Source: Lonsdalea britannica (GTDB lineage Bacteria > Pseudomonadota > Gammaproteobacteria > Enterobacterales > Enterobacteriaceae). Taken from it: a DNA stretch of 8,002 nucleotides. Numbering within the stretch: position 1 is the stretch's first letter; the number at the start of each line of letters is the position of its first letter. Under the pieces are notes generated by a model. That model was given only the letters and a program-made list of their open reading frames with translations, had not been told where the DNA came from and did no database searches. Location of the stretch: contig NZ_CAMKXG010000167.1 of NCBI RefSeq assembly GCF_946477055.1, forward strand, positions 1 through 8,002, read 5' to 3'. The position numbers were made by a program, and so were the translations under genes. Shown here piece after piece: positions 6,118 through 8,002 of this stretch.

Positions 6118-7395
6118 ATGGAAATATTGATGAGTCTGGTGGGGATGGCCGTACTAATCCTGGTCGGAATCATGCTGTCTAATAACCGTAAGGCTATCAG
6201 CGTTCGTACGGTCCTAGGCGCTTTTTTGATCCAGATCTGTATTGGCGTATTGGCGCTATATGTTCCCCTGGGGCGTCAGATCCTGGCCAGCATCACGTCC
6301 GGCGTAGGTAACGTCATCGGCTACGGCAATGACGGGATCGCTTTTATGTTCGGCGGTCTGGCCTCGGATAAAATGTTCGAGATTTTCGGCGGCGGCGGTT
6401 TTGTCTTTGCGCTGCGGGTACTGCCGATGATTGTGTTCTTCTCTTCCCTGATCGCGGTGCTGTACTACCTCGGCATCATGCAGTGGGTCGTCCGCCTGCT
6501 GGGCGGCAGCCTACAGTGGCTATTGCGGACCTCGCGCACCGAATCTCTCTCCGCCACCGCGAATATCTTCGTCGGCATGACGGAGGCGCCGTTAGTGGTG
6601 CGTCCCTATATTGCGGGTATGACGCAATCCGAACTGTTTGCCGTCATGTGCGGCGGGCTGGCCTCTATCTCCGTTTCCGTTCTTGCGGGCTATGCGCAGA
6701 TGGGTGTGCCGTTGGAGTATCTGATCGCCGCTTCCTTTATGGCCGCGCCGGGCAGCCTGCTGTTTGCCAAGCTGATCATGCCGGAAACGGAACAGACGCA
6801 TGACCGCGATACGGTGCAGAATTTCGACGGTGAAGAACAGAAACCGGGCAACGTGATCGACGCAGCGGCGGGCGGTGCGGCGTCAGGTTTGCAATTGGCG
6901 CTAAATGTTGGCGCAATGTTACTGGCTTTTATCGCTTTGATTGCTTTACTTAACGGTATCCTCAGCGGAATCGGAGGCTGGTTCGATTATCCTCAGCTGT
7001 CCCTCGAGCTGGTTCTGGGCTGGATTTTTGCCCCCGTGGCATTCCTGATCGGCGTGCCGTGGAGTGAAGCGACCGTTGCCGGTTCGTTCATCGGCCAGAA
7101 GCTGGTTGTTAATGAATTCGTGGCCTATTTGAATTTGAGCCCCTACCTCAAGCCTGACGATATTGTCGCGGCCTCCGGTTTACAGGTGCTGTCTACACAC
7201 ACTAAAGCGATTGTCTCGTTTGCGCTGTGCGGCTTCGCTAATTTGTCCTCTATCGCCATTCTCATCGGCGGCTTGGGCAGCATGGCCCCGAATAGACGTC
7301 AGGACATTGCCCGTTTCGGAATGAAAGCCATTGCGGCAGGAACGCTATCGAATCTGATGAGCGCCAGTATCGCCGGTTTCTTTCTGGCTTTGTGA
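6118..7395 (+). CDS. NupC/CNT-family concentrative nucleoside transporter (Vibrio CNT-like)
   Basis: An inner-membrane symporter that takes up nucleosides using a cation gradient. The 425-aa product has many hydrophobic segments and the full CNT core: N-terminal gate domain (about 1-90), then the run GGGGFVFALRVLP (91-103), the HP1 substrate loop NIFVGMTEAPLVVRPY (149-164), IDAAAGGAASGLQLALNVGAM (247-267), HP2-region VNEFVAY (331-337) and ALCGFANLSSIAI (369-381). From memory it is much closer to Vibrio cholerae CNT than to E. coli NupC (400 aa); E. coli NupX is intermediate. Residues equivalent to the Vibrio Na+ site (N149, S183) and to binding residues T155, E156, E333, N375 and S378 are kept, but the base-contacting Gln154 is Met here. 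The ATG at 6118 has AAAGGGA (6105-6111) 6 nt upstream. A symbol is not assigned because nupC and nupX are both used for this group. It may serve the deo/salvage pathway, though no deo gene is in view. Confidence 0.95.
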   Translation: MEILMSLVGMAVLILVGIMLSNNRKAISVRTVLGAFLIQICIGVLALYVPLGRQILASITSGVGNVIGYGNDGIAFMFGGLASDKMFEIFGGGGFVFALRVLPMIVFFSSLIAVLYYLGIMQWVVRLLGGSLQWLLRTSRTESLSATANIFVGMTEAPLVVRPYIAGMTQSELFAVMCGGLASISVSVLAGYAQMGVPLEYLIAASFMAAPGSLLFAKLIMPETEQTHDRDTVQNFDGEEQKPGNVIDAAAGGAASGLQLALNVGAMLLAFIALIALLNGILSGIGGWFDYPQLSLELVLGWIFAPVAFLIGVPWSEATVAGSFIGQKLVVNEFVAYLNLSPYLKPDDIVAASGLQVLSTHTKAIVSFALCGFANLSSIAILIGGLGSMAPNRRQDIARFGMKAIAAGTLSNLMSASIAGFFLAL

Positions 7396-7485
7396 GTAGT
7401 GTTTTACAGGGAGGTGGCGCTGCTGCTTCTCTGTACTGTGAACTAGTGGCATATGCACTATGTTCCGCTTGAAGAGTTAACGAAT

Positions 7486-8002
7486 ATGCTTTCTGTTTTT
7501 ATAGAAGATATAGAGTGGGTTACGTTCCACCAGGCTGACAGCGAAGCTATTTACCCTGGGGTAGGGGCTCGCTGCCATTTCTCCCTGCGGACTTATCGTG
7601 ATGATTTGTTCTTTCGTGCGGGGATTCCTTTCACAGCAGAAATTGCACGCTCAGTGCCTAAGCGTCGGGCTGAGTATCTGGCCGGACGTTATCTCGCCCG
7701 CCGGGTGCTTGAACGCCTGGGGGTTGAGCGATACACATTGAAAAACGGCGAGGATCGTTCGCCGCAGTGGCCCGACTTTATCGTTGGGTCGTTGAGCCAT
7801 AACGCAGACTGCGCGCTCTGCGCGGCCCACATGCGTCAGGATACGGCCTCCTACGTCGGATTGGATGTCGAGACGGTCATGAGCGAGGAGCGGGCGAACA
7901 GCCTGTGGCCGGGGATCATCAACGATGAAGAGTTCGACTGGTTGCATGAGACGTTCCCCGGTCGTTTCTCGACGTTGCTGACGCTGGCGTTCTCCGCCAA
8001 GG
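7486..8002 (+). CDS. EntD/Sfp-type 4'-phosphopantetheinyl transferase, N-terminal 172 residues (3' end outside the window)
   Basis: This enzyme moves the phosphopantetheine arm of coenzyme A onto carrier domains of non-ribosomal peptide or polyketide synthases, usually for siderophores or other secondary metabolites. The frame is open from 7486 to the window end. It shows the EntD-class pattern: KRRAEYLAGRYLARR (59-73, CoA-binding region), GSLSHN (101-106), the Mg-binding GLDVE (125-129, with D127 and E129) and LTLAFSAK (165-172), which breaks just before the expected catalytic Glu. The ATG at 7486 is preferred over an in-frame ATG at 7453: GAAGAG (7471-7476) lies 9 nt upstream of it, and MxxFI resembles family N-termini. 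The upstream ATG has no ribosome-binding site. The first 100 bp are AT-richer than the rest. It starts 90 bp after the transporter; no Fur box or terminator is visible between them, so read-through is possible. The target synthase is not in view, and no symbol is given. Confidence 0.85.
   Translation, partial: MLSVFIEDIEWVTFHQADSEAIYPGVGARCHFSLRTYRDDLFFRAGIPFTAEIARSVPKRRAEYLAGRYLARRVLERLGVERYTLKNGEDRSPQWPDFIVGSLSHNADCALCAAHMRQDTASYVGLDVETVMSEERANSLWPGIINDEEFDWLHETFPGRFSTLLTLAFSAK

Noticed and set aside
7408..7417. AGGGAGGTGG, a strong Shine-Dalgarno-like string after the transporter stop
   Set aside because: No start codon lies at a proper distance that opens a meaningful frame; the next ATG codons (7453, 7486) are too far away.
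7651..7947. 98-codon minus-strand frame under the phosphopantetheinyl transferase
   Set aside because: The plus-strand frame carries ordered PPTase motifs over the same bases; the minus-strand translation resembles nothing and has no ribosome-binding site.

Overview
The window looks like the chromosome of an enterobacterium (Enterobacterales). SerB, YtjB, RF3, OsmY, YtjA and YjjV all read as close relatives of the E. coli K-12 proteins. Differences in gene content and order, together with a Vibrio-type nucleoside transporter, point away from Escherichia and towards a plant-associated lineage such as Pectobacteriaceae (Brenneria, Dickeya, Pectobacterium). That family assignment is inference from memory of protein sequences, not a database result.

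Layout: the 5' end of serB (serine biosynthesis) lies on the minus strand at 1-512. It is divergent from ytjB (653-1333, membrane-anchored periplasmic protein). All later genes are on the plus strand: prfC (1591-3180, peptide release factor 3) with a clear terminator; osmY (3579-4196, periplasmic two-BON stress protein) behind a candidate sigma-S promoter and a leader of about 190 nt; ytjA (4446-4607, 53-aa membrane peptide) with a clear terminator; yjjV (4879-5727, TatD-family metal-dependent hydrolase); a concentrative nucleoside transporter (6118-7395) behind a 390-bp structured upstream region; and an EntD/Sfp-type phosphopantetheinyl transferase (7486 to the window end, incomplete).

The genes do not form one pathway. 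They are mostly single-gene units kept together by ancestral synteny. In E. coli the same set borders the deo (deoxyribonucleoside catabolism) operon, and in Vibrio a CNT nucleoside transporter lies close to deo genes. Here the transporter is followed by a phosphopantetheinyl transferase, which suggests that accessory secondary-metabolite or siderophore DNA begins at the right edge.

The most interesting non-coding stretch is 5813-5974. A roughly 99-nt imperfect inverted repeat with about 30 Watson-Crick pairs buries a near-perfect Shine-Dalgarno sequence in its terminal helix. That Shine-Dalgarno precedes a 19-codon reading frame rich in Phe and Tyr, 143 nt upstream of the nucleoside transporter. 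No complete mobile element, CRISPR array, tRNA or rRNA was seen.
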